Shown here piece by piece: positions 49,625 to 61,323 of a stretch of DNA of 64,000 bases. Both the position numbers and the translations under genes were made by a program. Origin of the DNA: Diospyros lotus (lineage: Eukaryota > Streptophyta > Magnoliopsida > Ericales > Ebenaceae); contig NC_068351.1 of assembly GCF_014633365.1 (NCBI RefSeq), forward strand, positions 19,581,366 to 19,645,365. Reading direction: 5' to 3'. The stretch's first letter is position 1, and the number at the start of each line of letters is the position of its first letter. The notes beneath the pieces are model-generated. The model was given only the letters and a program-made list of their open reading frames with translations, made no database searches and was not told the DNA's origin.

Positions 49625-50560
49625 TCATTAGTGGCGACACAAAATCGTCACATATGATTAGAATTTCGTCACAAAACTATATTTGTGATGATTTTTTGGC
49701 GTCACAGTCATCGTCACGTTAGGTCCGTAGGGAAAAGTAATTAGTGACATTTTTATATTTCGTCACAAATGCATAAAGGAAAGGTGACGAAATTTTTGTT
49801 GTCACCGAAGGCATATCCTTTAGTGACGCATAATTTTGCCACGAAAACCAATAAAATTTCGTCATCTTAGAGTTCAAATCGTCACAAAACAGCTGTGATG
49901 GGGTTTCTTATAGTGACAATTCCTATCGTCACTAAAAAGTTGTGACAATAGTGACGTTAATATTGTCACTATAATCTTTTCATATTTCGTCACTATTAGA
50001 TAAAATCGTCACTAAATAGTTTGATCAAAGTTTGATTTGGTGACGCAAACTAAAACGTCACAAAATATCATGTAATTGGTAACACAAAATGGCGTTGCGA
50101 AAGGAAACTACTTTTCGTCACAAATATTGATTTCGTCACTAATAAGTTGGGTCTGTATGTTAATTGGTGACGCATAAATATCGTCACCTATCAAATATAT
50201 TTTTTTACAAACTTTTTTGCCACAAAAAATAGAAAATTTTTGTCACATATAGACATTTTCGTCACTATAAGCATGACTTTTGTAACGTTGATAAAATTGT
50301 CAAAAAATAGGATAACTAACTGGTGACAATTTAAAAGCGTCTTAAATTCATACAATTATATATTATCTTTACTTAATGACAACAAAACAAAATGTCACTC
50401 TAAATTGTATGTATAGATAAGTGGCCAAAGATTTATTGTCATAAATTAAACTTGTTAATTTGATAACAAAAACAAATTGTCACCCAAAATTGCACAATCT
50501 AATAAGTGACAAAATTATTTTTTTAGCAAATTGTATAAACCTGTAAATGTTTTCTTTGAC
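49625..50560. repeat. CACTA left subterminal repeat array
   Basis: Dozens of short direct and inverted GTCAC(A/T)AA and TCGTCAC / GTGACGA words, the presumed binding sites for TNPA-type protein. Confidence 0.8.
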
Positions 50561-50810
50561 AAATATTATACTCACTATCAATTGATCCAAAATTTGAAAT
50601 TAAAAATACTAAAATCATATTACACACACAAAATGGATTGATATATGACGATCAAATCTCTATTACAAAAAATAAATCCCAATATAACACATCCAAAAAC
50701 ATAAAAGTAATTAACATCTAATTAGTATCTCAATAAAAGTTTTGAATGAAATTAGTAGATTTCACAAAACTTGTTCAAATGTGACGATACAAGTACCACC
50801 ACAATATACT

Positions 50811-52805
50811 TCAACCTCTTCTCTCCAACTCTTCAATTGATTCTGCGTGCGATTCATTTGAACCTAAAATCAATCACATTTGTAATTGTATTGCGATCAT
50901 AGTTGTAATTGTGTTGGAATGATACAAACATGTAATGTAAGATGGAAATTTGATCAAGTTAGACACATGTAAAGTTTATTTAACAATGAAGTAAATAGAA
51001 AAGTAGTTATTTTATTCTTACCTTGATTTGGCGTTAAAGGAGATAGAATCGAAGGAGGTAGTTGGATCCCTGAACTCATTAAAAATTGTAATAATTGGCT
51101 ATAATTGCTCATCACAATATCCAATTTCCCTTCTAATTGAGTTGTTGTTGTTTCAAACTTTGTTTGACATGTTTGTAGCTCATCTTGAGTCTTCTTAAGC
51201 TTTTCCTCTAACTCATAAGTCCTTGTTTCTGAAGCTTTAAATGATTTGGGTTTAGGCCCATACCCAAGTCCCTTAACATATCCACACCTAGTGCCTAGTA
51301 CACTATCCACTATGTCATCCACAGACATTAGGTTCTCACTATCTGTGGGTTGGTTTTGCAACTCAACCATTTTGTCCTAGATATTGAAAGAAAACATCAA
51401 TTAAAATATAATCAATATAAAATTTTAGTTATAAAGAGAGAATAATTTAATCTTACATAAGCTTCTTCTGCTGTAGGTGTTGTCCATCCCTTTTGTGTTG
51501 AGTAATGCGTGGCCTTGAAAAACTCTATCCTATTAGGCTCTTCATTATCCATGCACTATTGATATTCAAACAATGTAAGTAGTGAAACCCGTCCAATAAC
51601 TTATCAAAATATGTGTAATGAAAATATTACCATCTTGTGACGACTTGCTACAAATGCCCTTGAGCCTTGGTTATGAGACCATTGTACCATCTAACGATTA
51701 TTTGCATTCTTTGCACATCTTTCCTATAATTTTAGTCAATATTTATAAATAATGAAGTGGAACATTTAATTCAAAAGAGTTAGTGACATGTGTCTTGATA
51801 TATATATATATATATATAAGAATAAATCAAATGTAATATCACATACTTGGAATTTGGGATCACTCCACATGTCACATAATTTGTCCCAATTTTCTTGACT
51901 CAAGTTAAAATTGGTAGGCTTGTTTCGATGAGCCTCTTGCACTGATGAATACTTTTTAAAGCATTGGTGGAGTCTATACCACTGGTTTCTTGATAACTTT
52001 TGTAAAATCTTTTCAACACTGCTCTTCACATATTCGTCATCCATTTGAATTTGAAACCTAGTCTAAAATGATTAAGACATGTAGCAAACAATTAATTTTC
52101 ATAAGTGACATAATTTAAACAAAAATAGCTTTCCATATAAAACAATTACTTACTTCAAGTCTTTCAAATGCATGCCTTTTCTCGTCCTCAGTAAAATTTT
52201 TCCACTTTTCTGGTATTAGCACGAATTGTCGAGAGATGACTCCAAGCTCCGACGATAGTTTTGCAGACTGAACCTCACAAACTGGTCTTCCTTTTCCAAG
52301 CGGTATGTTGATTACCATCTTCCCATTCACCTTGAGTAGTTTCTCAAGCTCCTTACCTCATGTGGGTCCTCTTACTCTTTTGGAAGATTTAGAATCTGCG
52401 TTTAATTTGTATGTCATAAAATGACATCAAAATGAAAGTCAATATCACAATCAAAGGAAGGATATTTAAATCTCATTACTTTAAATTATTTTTTGATTAT
52501 CTTGCAAGCCTTGTATAATAATAGAAAATAAAGGAGATAGTTATACATATATATATAACTATCAAACAAGTAATCAATCATTAACCAAAGAAAAAATTCA
52601 TTAAACCTCATTGTTTTGAATTATTAATTTAAATTATATTTTCGTCATCCATACTTTAATGGAAAAAAGGATTACCTATATTCTCTTGCGAAGATTCTAG
52701 TTCCACTCTCCCACTTGGAGTTGTAGATGCCATTTGGTTCAAACTAGCTGAATGTGATTGTCCATTAACCAACCTTTTCTTTACAATCAATCCTGGAGCT
52801 ATCAT
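50811..52805 (-). pseudogene. CACTA TNPA-like protein (plant transposase 24 type)
   Basis: Predicted minus-strand exons: about 52,805-52,680 (MIAPGLIVKKRLV), 52,390-52,150 (NIPLGKGRPVCE, then LIPEKWKNF), 52,065-51,850 (NQWYRLHQCFKKY, NKPTNFNLSQENW), about 51,710-51,630 (NQGSRAFVASRHKM), about 51,560-51,465, 51,375-51,022 (GYVKGLGYGPKPKS followed by a coiled-coil region YELEEKLKKTQDELQT) and 50,863-50,811 (stop). GT-AG borders fit. The NQGSxxF block and the coiled coil are typical of the second CACTA gene, which binds subterminal repeats. In-frame stops at 52,358-52,360 (TGA) and in the NQGSRAF exon (TAG) kill it. Exon edges are approximate. Confidence 0.75.
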
Positions 52806-52966
52806 TTCCTACAAAAAGCATTTGGTAAGAATAGTTTTAACTTCACAAAATACAATTCATTGATAGTAAAAATCATATTCATTAAGAGCATAAATCATAA
52901 AAACACAATTGTTACCAAATCTAGCAAAAGTTTGTTATTATGAGTGCAAAGCACAAAAGTTCATTT

Positions 52967-55900
52967 TTACTCCATTGGATCTAAATTGCTATCAGTCGAA
53001 GTAAAATCAGTCTCTTCATTTTCTTGAGAAAAAACGTCCATCTCTTCATCTTCCACACCATAACCAAGAAAATCGTCTACATCCTGTCTTGCTCTTATAC
53101 TTGTCTCTAAGATATCAGCATTTACAATGTCTGGGATTACGTCATTCCTTATTAATGGTCTGTCTTCCTCTTCCTCTAGTTGAACATGTCTACTATTCTC
53201 AGATATTTCAATGTCTTGGTAAATGATCTCATTCTCAACATTAGTAAGTTCTTCTGTCTCAATTGCACTACTTGACATCTACGGAACATCATATATGTGT
53301 CTGTGGCTAAAATTCTGGGGCACTCTCCAATCTTTTCCTAATTTTAAGTCAACCAAGTAGAAAACTTGTTTTGCTTGCAATGCCATTACAAAAGGGTCAT
53401 CTTTATACCAATACTTACTAACATTGATGCTTGTTAACCGTCCATCATGATGGATTCCTTTCTTCTTCTTATCAAGATCAAACCAATCACACTTAAATAA
53501 TATGGCTCGGTTATCTTTGATGTAGTTTAACTCAATGATGTCTGTTACAACACCATAAAAGTCAATCTCTTCATCTTCATGCATCCTTTCTACAACCACA
53601 CCACTATTTTGACTTCTAAGATTAGTTTCATGCTCTTTTGTGTGGAATCTTACACCATTAACAATGCACCCAATATACCGTCTCACTCGATTATCAAGCC
53701 CACAAGCAAGAGCATAAATTTGCTCAGTTAATTTAGATTGATCTTGACTTCGTAAAGATGACATCTGCACAGATTAACATAAAGGTATAATTAGTTAATC
53801 TTTAAATATAAATTAAATAACTATATTACTTAAGTTAATGCTTTCACTTACTTTTTCTTTAAACCACTTTGGAAATTGTTGTCGATGCTTTTCTTCTAAA
53901 CGTGTATTTCTTTGTTGTTTTAGCATATCTTTATGCTGACTGCATAGCCAAGAGGGTAAATAATTAGAATATCATGCTTTTTAACACATGTAAAGGAAAA
54001 GGAAATATGAGAGAAAAAAAAAAAGATATGAACGAACTCACTTAAAATATTGTTCCACTTCATCATAGTTACTTAATATGTACCATTGCACCTTTTCAAA
54101 TTCTTTAGGTGTCAATGTATCATATTTTGAAGCTCCAAATGGGCGCACATTACGAGAGAAGACTAACATGCCATCTATATCATCTTCCTTACCTTTGTCG
54201 TCATTCCTTTCTTCTCGGTTGAACCTAGTTTCAATCCCGGCCAAATACATTGAGCAAAATGTTAAACATTCAGTTGAAATGTATGCTTCTGCAATTGATC
54301 CTTCTGGATGAGCTCTGTTATGCACAAACCCCTTATAACGACCCAATGTCCTAATAAGTAATATTTAATGGTGTCATTCAATGGAACTGAAGTTGGTGAG
54401 CTATTAGTTTGAAACGAGAATAATAAGTATGAGATTACCTTTCAATGGGAAACATCCACCTATATTGAACAGGTCCTCCAAGCATGGCTTCACATGGTAA
54501 ATGAACTGCTAAATGTACTGAAATGTCAAAAAAAGCTGGAGGAAAGATTTTTTGCAATTTGCAAAGAATTATGACAATGTCTTCTTTTAAAATCTCCAAA
54601 TCTTTGCGTTTCAAAGTTTTGCAACATATCATTTGGAAGAAATGGGCTAACTCATCCAATGTTGTACAAATTCCTTTGGTAAGTATTTACAAATTCCAAT
54701 AGGGAGTACTCATTGTAATAGGACATGATAATCATGGCTTTTTAATCCAAATAATTTTCCATCGCTAACATTTGCACACCTTGAGATATTGGATGCATAC
54801 CCGTCTGGGAACTTCACAGATTGTAGAAATTCACAAAATTCATTCCTCTCCTCCTTTGATAACGTGTAAGATGCTGGAGGCATCATAAAAGACCCATCTG
54901 GGCATTTTTGCAAGTGTAACTCCTTTCTGATTTTCAAACTTCCAAATCTAACCTTGCCTTAAATGTGTCTTTGCTCTTTCCCTCGATATTCAATAAAGTA
55001 CCTACTATATTATCACAAATATTTTTCTCAATGTGCATGACGTCGAGATTATGTCTTAACTTTAGTTTTGACCAATATTTAACTCAAATAAAATAGGCTT
55101 TCTAGTCCAATTCAATTCTTCAGAAGTACGCTTTCTTTTCTTGTTATTTGGATGCTTTTCGAATTTGCAATCTGGCAACACTTCTAACTGTTGTAACAAC
55201 TCACTGCCAGAAAATTGGTGAGGCTTTTCTCTTTTTTCAGGTTTCCCATCAAATTTCCTACTTTGACGCCAAATGTGGTCATAAGGCAGAAATCGTCGAT
55301 GGTCCATGTAGCAGATTTTACTTCTTAACCTTCGTGATGAAGTGTCCTTGTTACAAACAGGACACACCAAATACCCTTTTGTGCTCCAACCAGAAATATC
55401 ACCATAGGCAGGGAAGTCATTTATTGTCCATAGAGCAACTGCATGTAGATTGAAATTTTGTTTTGTAACTGCATCCCATGTCTGCTGCCAGTATCCCATA
55501 ACTCCTTTAACTCATCTATTAAAGGTCGCAAGAACACATCTATGTCTTTCCCTGGTGTTTTTCGTCCAGGTATAAGTAATGAGAGGAATAAAAATGGCTC
55601 TTTCATGCACTTCCAAGGAGGCAAGTTGTATGGAACAACAATCACAGGCCACATGCTATAAGAAGTACTCATGTTACCAAAATGGTTGAACCCATCCGTT
55701 GCTAAACCAAGTCAAACATTTTGGGTTTCATTTCCAAACCACTCATATTCTTTATCAAAATCCTTCCATGCATCACCATCTGTCGGGTGTCTCAACACTC
55801 CATCATCAACCTGTTTCTCTTTGTGCCACCTCATATCCTTAGTTGTTTTTCTAGACAGGTATAGTCGTTGGAGTCTTGGTTTTAGTGGAAAGTAACGCAA

Positions 55901-56679
55901 AACTTTCCAAGGGATTTGCTTGTAATGATGACCTTTATTAATTTTCCACCTACATGTGCCACAAACTAGACAACTTTGGTAGTCCTTATACTCCTTTCAA
56001 AATATGGAACAATCATATTTACAAACATGGATTGGCTCATAACCAAGACCCAAGTCACGAAGCATGTTAATTGCCTCGTAATAAGAATTTGGAACTTTAT
56101 TACCCTCAGGAAATGCCTTCTTCAACAATCCCAATAGCATATCAAATGATTTATTACTCCAACGATTATACACCTTACATGCAAGAGCTTGACAATGAAA
56201 GATAATGTAGAGAAATTCAAACAACTAGGATAAAGTTCATCGATAACTTTTCCAAGTAGTGCGCTTATCTCATCTACGTTCTCGGCTACCCTATTAGTTT
56301 CTCTTGTTGTGCCATCATCCATGGCTACCCCGTTTTGCAAATCTTCTAACATATCAAGCAACCCATCATCATTTTCCATTTCATTATCCCAATTGTCATT
56401 AATCCAATTGTCATTCTCGTAACCATGACTATTATTGTCAGAGGAAGTAAAAGGTTCACCATGATAAACCCACTCAGTGTAGCTAATACTAATTCCGGTC
56501 AACATCAAGTGGTCCTCAACTTCTTCTTGACTTAATGTGTACACATTCAAACATTCTCGGCAAGGACATCGAATTTTACACTCGCCTCCCAAACTATCAT
56601 GGACAAACTTCATAAAGGAACGAACTCCCATTATATATTTGTCAGAGAACCTATGTTCCATCATCCAGCTCTTATCCAT
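52967..56679 (-). pseudogene. CACTA transposase, TNPD/TNP2-like
   Basis: From 56,679 the minus strand reads MDKSWMMEHRFSDKYIMGVR with a CPCRECLN motif, the transposase-associated N-terminal domain. Further down come SFDMLLGLLKKAFP and CKYDCSIF, then LGLATDGFNHFGNMS and PPWKCMKEPFLFLSLLIPG (transposase 21 core, about 55,710-55,420), NDFPAYGDISGWSTKG, a DUF4218-like part (AVHLPCEAMLGGPVQYRWMF, about 54,660-54,040) and a DUF4216-like part (YGVVTDIIELNY, WYKDDPF, about 53,770-53,280) with an acidic tail to 52,967. Known role: cuts and rejoins CACTA ends. Defects: frameshift near 56,170, stops at 55,997-55,999, 55,712-55,714 and 53,279-53,281. Not functional as it stands. Confidence 0.88.
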
Positions 56680-57440
56680 GTTCTAATATGAATACCTAAC
56701 AATCATTAAAAAAGAAACAATTAAAAGAATAAACAATTAAAAAAAATACCCTTATAAACAATTAAAATAATTGATAGTTTATTAATATCATGTTGGATTT
56801 CAAAAGGCTTTGGTGGTTTGGAGCTTTCAAATTTGAATTGGGTTGCTTTCAGTGACATACCCACAACCAATTAATTTGCTGTAACTTCCACTTATTGGTA
56901 ATAGTATATTTGCTCTTCTATTTCTCACGTGAGTCAACTCTTTGTTTAAGACATACTCTTGTCTTAGGTTAAAATTTATTAAATTATTTTTAAATTTATA
57001 ATTTGAGAATTTAACTCTTTTTATAATTTTATTTTTTATGGAAAATTCCTTTTGACATAATTTTTAGGCACAAAATTATAATTAATGTCAAAAAAAAAAT
57101 AACCTCAACATCTCAATTAATCTTAAACAATTATACACAATATTATTATTATAAATTAATTAAAAATAAAAATAATAAACTTAACTGTTTAGTGAAGAAA
57201 AAATGACGCAAAATTCTATGAAGCAAAATAACCTCAATATCTCAATTTGTGAAGCAAAATTCTAATTCTCAACATTTATTTAATATTTAGTGGTCCCAGT
57301 AATACTTGGTGGTCCATTATTAACAATAATAATATTATTTATATCATATTTTCAGTGGGCATTATATATTATTCATTGCAAGGCATTACAGGGCAAAATT
57401 GAAATTAGAAGAATGTATGCCCTGCAATGCATAATATATA
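56680..57440. other. CACTA internal non-coding DNA
   Basis: AT-rich sequence upstream of the transposase start on the minus strand; probably leader or promoter of the transposon genes. Nothing specific identified. Confidence 0.5.
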
Positions 57441-57452
57441 TATATATATATA

Positions 57453-57652
57453 CAGGGGCGGATGCAGAAGGAGGCTTGGGACTGGGCTGTGCTTGGGAGT
57501 TTATATATTTATATATATATTACTATTTATTATATATTTTTTTTACTATTTATTATATATTTTTTTACTATTTATTATATTTTTTTTTTTACTGTTTAAT
57601 TGGGGCTGGCACGGGCTGAAGCCCGTGCCAGCCCCCCCTATATCCGCCTCTG
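57453..57652. mobile_element. hAT-type MITE, 200 bp, in a TA microsatellite
   Basis: Starts CAGGGGCGGATGCAG and ends TATATCCGCCTCTG (inverted pair), flanked on both sides by TATATATA, which would fit an 8-bp target duplication but is ambiguous inside (TA)n. A near-terminal palindrome GGGCTGGCACGGGC/GCCCGTGCCAGCCC is present. No coding. Confidence 0.8.
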
Positions 57653-57689
57653 TATATATATATATATATATGCATATTGAAATATACTG

Positions 57690-57895
57690 AAACCTGCATA
57701 ATATATATATATATATACACATACTGAAATTGAAAGCAGGGCATAATAAAATCAAAACGAAAACTGTAATGATACATACTGAAATCTGCATAATATATAT
57801 ATATATGTTCATATTGAAACCTGCATAATATATATATATACACATACTGAAATTGAAAGCAGGGCATAATAAAATCAAAATCAAAACTGTAATGA
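57690..57895. repeat. Tandem duplication of about 129 bp with (TA)n
   Basis: CCTGCATAATATATAT...GAAATTGAAAGCAGGGCATAATAAAATC recurs at about 57,691 and 57,820; (TA)n and (CATA)n tracts adjoin as far as 57,976. Confidence 0.8.
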
Positions 57896-57976
57896 ATAAT
57901 ATATATACATACATATATATATATATTCTTCTTACCAGCAAGGCATACATACATACATACATACATATATATATAT

Positions 57977-59839
57977 ATTCCCTCTTTATGCAAGGAAACC
58001 AAAACTGAAATCAAAACTAAAACCAAAACTATGTATACATACCGATGACCAAGCACCTCCACACAGTCAGTCGTATCTGGCATTAGGATGGATGAAACAA
58101 GCACCACACCAACATGGATATTGATTTCAACATATGGCAAGAAGAATAATGTACTCATAAAAGAAAATCAAACTGTTAAATCAAAACAATAATAAACTCA
58201 CCAGAGCCTAGTGAAGGTGCGTCCGTCGATTTCAAATAAGAGCTTTAAGATGCAGTGCTGATGCAGATGATAGAGATATGACGATTACGTTCCCTTCTCT
58301 TGTTGCAGATAATAAGAGTTGGCTTTAGGGTTTTTAATTTTGTAGAGGATTTGGGGATGTGGGGGGAATGCATTTTTCATTCCCGCCACTTCAAAATTCT
58401 TATATAGTGAGTGTTTTATATAATTATTTTTAAGGAAAATATTTTATCTTTTCTAATTTTTATATATTTTATATTTTCTTATAATTTCTTATTTTTATAT
58501 ACTTTAGTTTCTTTAACTGCAATAGCATTAACTAATTTTGGATAATAATGTTTTATTATCCAAAATTAGTTAATAAACAAAAGTTTTATTTTCTTAAAAT
58601 TAATGTTAATAAAACAAATGTTAATAACTAATTTGGTCTTATAAAATTAGTTAATAAACAAATGCAATGAGTGTTTTATATACTTTAGTTTCTTTAGATA
58701 ATAATGTTTTATTTTCTTATAAAAAAATCTTATCATTACTAAAGATAATAATGTTTTTTTATCATCTTTTCTAAATAATGTACTCATAAAAGCAAACGTG
58801 GGGAATGTTTTTGGTCTATTAATTAATGTTTTTGTTTTAAATTTCAAAATTATTGACTTATGTGAGTATTTTTTTTTCTCATTCAGTAAATATCTATTTC
58901 CATTCATATAACTGTTATGAATTTTAACCCAATAAAAGGCCAAAAATAATAAGATAAATTATTAAATATTATCAAAATGTGATCAAATTATTACTTTTAC
59001 ATCAAATTTTAAAAATTATTAATTTTACATATAAATTTTAAATTTTATATTAATTGTAAAGTACCGTGAGAGAAAATAAAGTCCCGTCAAAATTAAACTT
59101 AAAACAATGTGACATGGAAATATGTTCATTTTTATAGCTTATGGTGAAAACTCATTCTAAAATAACAAAAAAAATATCAATAATCTTTTCACTTTTTTGG
59201 GATTATTATTATTTTTGTAATTATTATTGTTATTTCTTCAGTGCACTATTCAAAGCCAAGTGTTCTTATTAGTAAAACTTTATATATATATATATAATTC
59301 AAATGCGAAGTAACTATAAATTAATCTTATTTTTAAATAAGATACATTTATTACATATTATTTTTAGCATTCGAATAATTCTATTAGTTAGGTAAATAAT
59401 TCAAATCATATAATATATTTATTATTAACCAATAAAATTATTTCAATTTTGAAAATAAGATACAATAAATGCATATAATATAACAAAAAAATAAATTTAT
59501 TGATACTTAAACATTGTCCTATCTAGTCATTCAACTTAAAGTTTCTTTTCTAAAATAAAATTATATTATTGTCAATACATCATTTCTTATTTGTCTCACT
59601 TGTTCCTATCTTAGACAAAAGACAAGAACTTAAACATAAATACTAATAAATTTAAAAGATATTAAGATTGCATAATATTATAAATGATATAAATGCTATT
59701 TAGAATAAATTTACTATCTTGTTAAAATTTAGTATTAATAGTAAAAAATTATTGATAATTATTTATTAACAAGTAATTAATTTCTCATTATTTGACAAAT
59801 AACCATACGCGATGCCTTTTTTGGCCACCCAATATGATA
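57977..59839. other. CACTA internal AT-rich DNA without genes
   Basis: Strongly AT-rich; repeated words such as TTAGTTAATAAACAAA (about 58,565-58,665). No gene supported. Confidence 0.5.
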
Positions 59840-60889
59840 GGTAATTGTGACAATTAATGTTTTGTTAACTTGTGCACAACACAAAAATTATCAATAACTA
59901 TTGGTGACGAAACTCAACATCATCCAATGATACTCACAAATGTGACTATTTGTAATGTATCACAAATAGGTATTCTTGCATATGTGACGCAAAACAATCG
60001 TCACCTAATATTATTCATCAATATAACGATATGAAATGTGTCACAAATAAGTATTTTTGAATACGTGACGCAATAAATCATCACTGAATGTAATACTAAT
60101 TAGTAACATTTCTAAAATCGTCACCATATGCATCAAATTAAAATATTACTAACAAGGGGTGACGAAATGTAATGTCACCTAATACTCTTCACACATGTGA
60201 CGATATATAATGTGTCACAAATAGGTATTCTTGCATACATGACGGAAGGAAAATCGTCACCAATTGTAATACTCATTATTGACATTTCAAAAGTCGTCAC
60301 ATTATGCAACAAACTACAATATACTAATAATGGGTGTCAAAACTCAACGTCACCCAATATTATTAACAAATATGACAATATGTAATGCATCACAAATAGG
60401 TTATTCTTCTATACGTGACGCATATAATATCGTCACCAAATGTAACACTTATTAGTGACATTCCTAAAGTCGTCATCTTATGCAACAAATTAAAATATTA
60501 CTATCAATTGGTGACCAAAGTTAACGTCACCTAATACTATTTATAGTTGTGACGATATCCAATACGTCACAGATGGTCATTCATACATTTGTAACACAAA
60601 TATATCGTCACCCAATATTATATTAATATACTGACATTTAATTTTTCGTCACCTACATAAACAAAGCGTCACAAAAATCATGTTTTGCAATCGAATGTTA
60701 GCACTAAAAGTTGGTGTCAACTTATGCATGACGTTTTTTGTGACAAAATCTAAAAATCATCACCAAAAAATAACAGTTCACGAATTTTGGTGACGAAATG
60801 CTTATATAGTCACCAAAAGAGTACTTTTTGTGACGAAAATTCATAGCGTCACTAAAAATTTGTCACCAATGACCAAATTTCTTGTAGTG
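59840..60889. repeat. CACTA right subterminal repeat array
   Basis: Successive units of the form TGTGACGATAT, GTGTCACAAATAGGTATTC, CGTGACGCA and ATCGTCACC, spaced by about 60-120 bp and repeated at least six times, ending in the TTTCTTGTAGTG terminus. Confidence 0.85.
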
Positions 60890-60958
60890 CATTTTTGTCC
60901 CAGTGTCCTCACAAGACTATCGTTTCATCTTAAAACCACTTCAAGATTAATCCTTACA

Positions 60959-61203
60959 TAAAATCAAAGCCCCATCATGGTTCTGTTGGCTTTCTAGAAT
61001 TCCCTTACAATCATTCGATTTTTCAAGCTCTATTTTAACTGCACTGAAAACTGTTTTCGTTTTAATTTCTTTCAGCATCACAAATTTTGTCTCGAGACGC
61101 TCGTCAATATCATGTCCTTCTTCTAAGTATTTGAGTTCTAGTGGATTCGGCTTATTATACTGACTTTTAGTTCTCTGAATTGCTTCATAGTCACTTGAAA
61201 AAT
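60959..61203 (-). pseudogene. Unrecognised coding-like remnant
   Basis: About 71 open codons on the minus strand with Lys/Glu-rich, protein-like composition (for example NPLELKYLEEGHDIDERLE and KEIKTKTVFSAVKIELEK), ending in TAA. No family recognised. It adjoins the CACTA right end, so it may be the tail of a retroelement or host gene cut by the insertion. Confidence 0.3.
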
Positions 61204-61323
61204 TTCAGAAAATTCTGAAATTACGTTCTTTTATTTTGGGGTATTTATAGGGTATGGTTAGCTAGTATGCTCAGTTTTCTGAATTCAAGTTTCATTGGAG
61301 ATGTGAGCAATCTAGGACGGTGA

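Larger units (their letters stand above)
49625..60889 (-). mobile_element. Decayed autonomous CACTA transposon (about 11.3 kb)
   Basis: The right end TTTCTTGTAGTG (to 60,889) is a CACTA terminus; the left end lacks the matching CACTACAAGAAA and starts about 18 bp into the repeat (GTCATTAGTGGCGAC against GTCATTGGTGACAAA). Both sides carry subterminal GTCAC/GTGAC arrays (49,625-50,560 and 59,840-60,889). TNPA-like and TNPD-like genes lie between, on the minus strand. The left flank is gypsy integrase and the right flank is not, so the left end probably arose by deletion rather than clean insertion. A hAT-type MITE (57,453-57,652) is nested inside. Confidence 0.85.

Noticed and set aside
57589..58158. 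189-codon minus-strand open frame
   Set aside because: Built from (TA)n/(CATA)n and the hAT MITE; Ile/Tyr-rich low complexity, not a gene.
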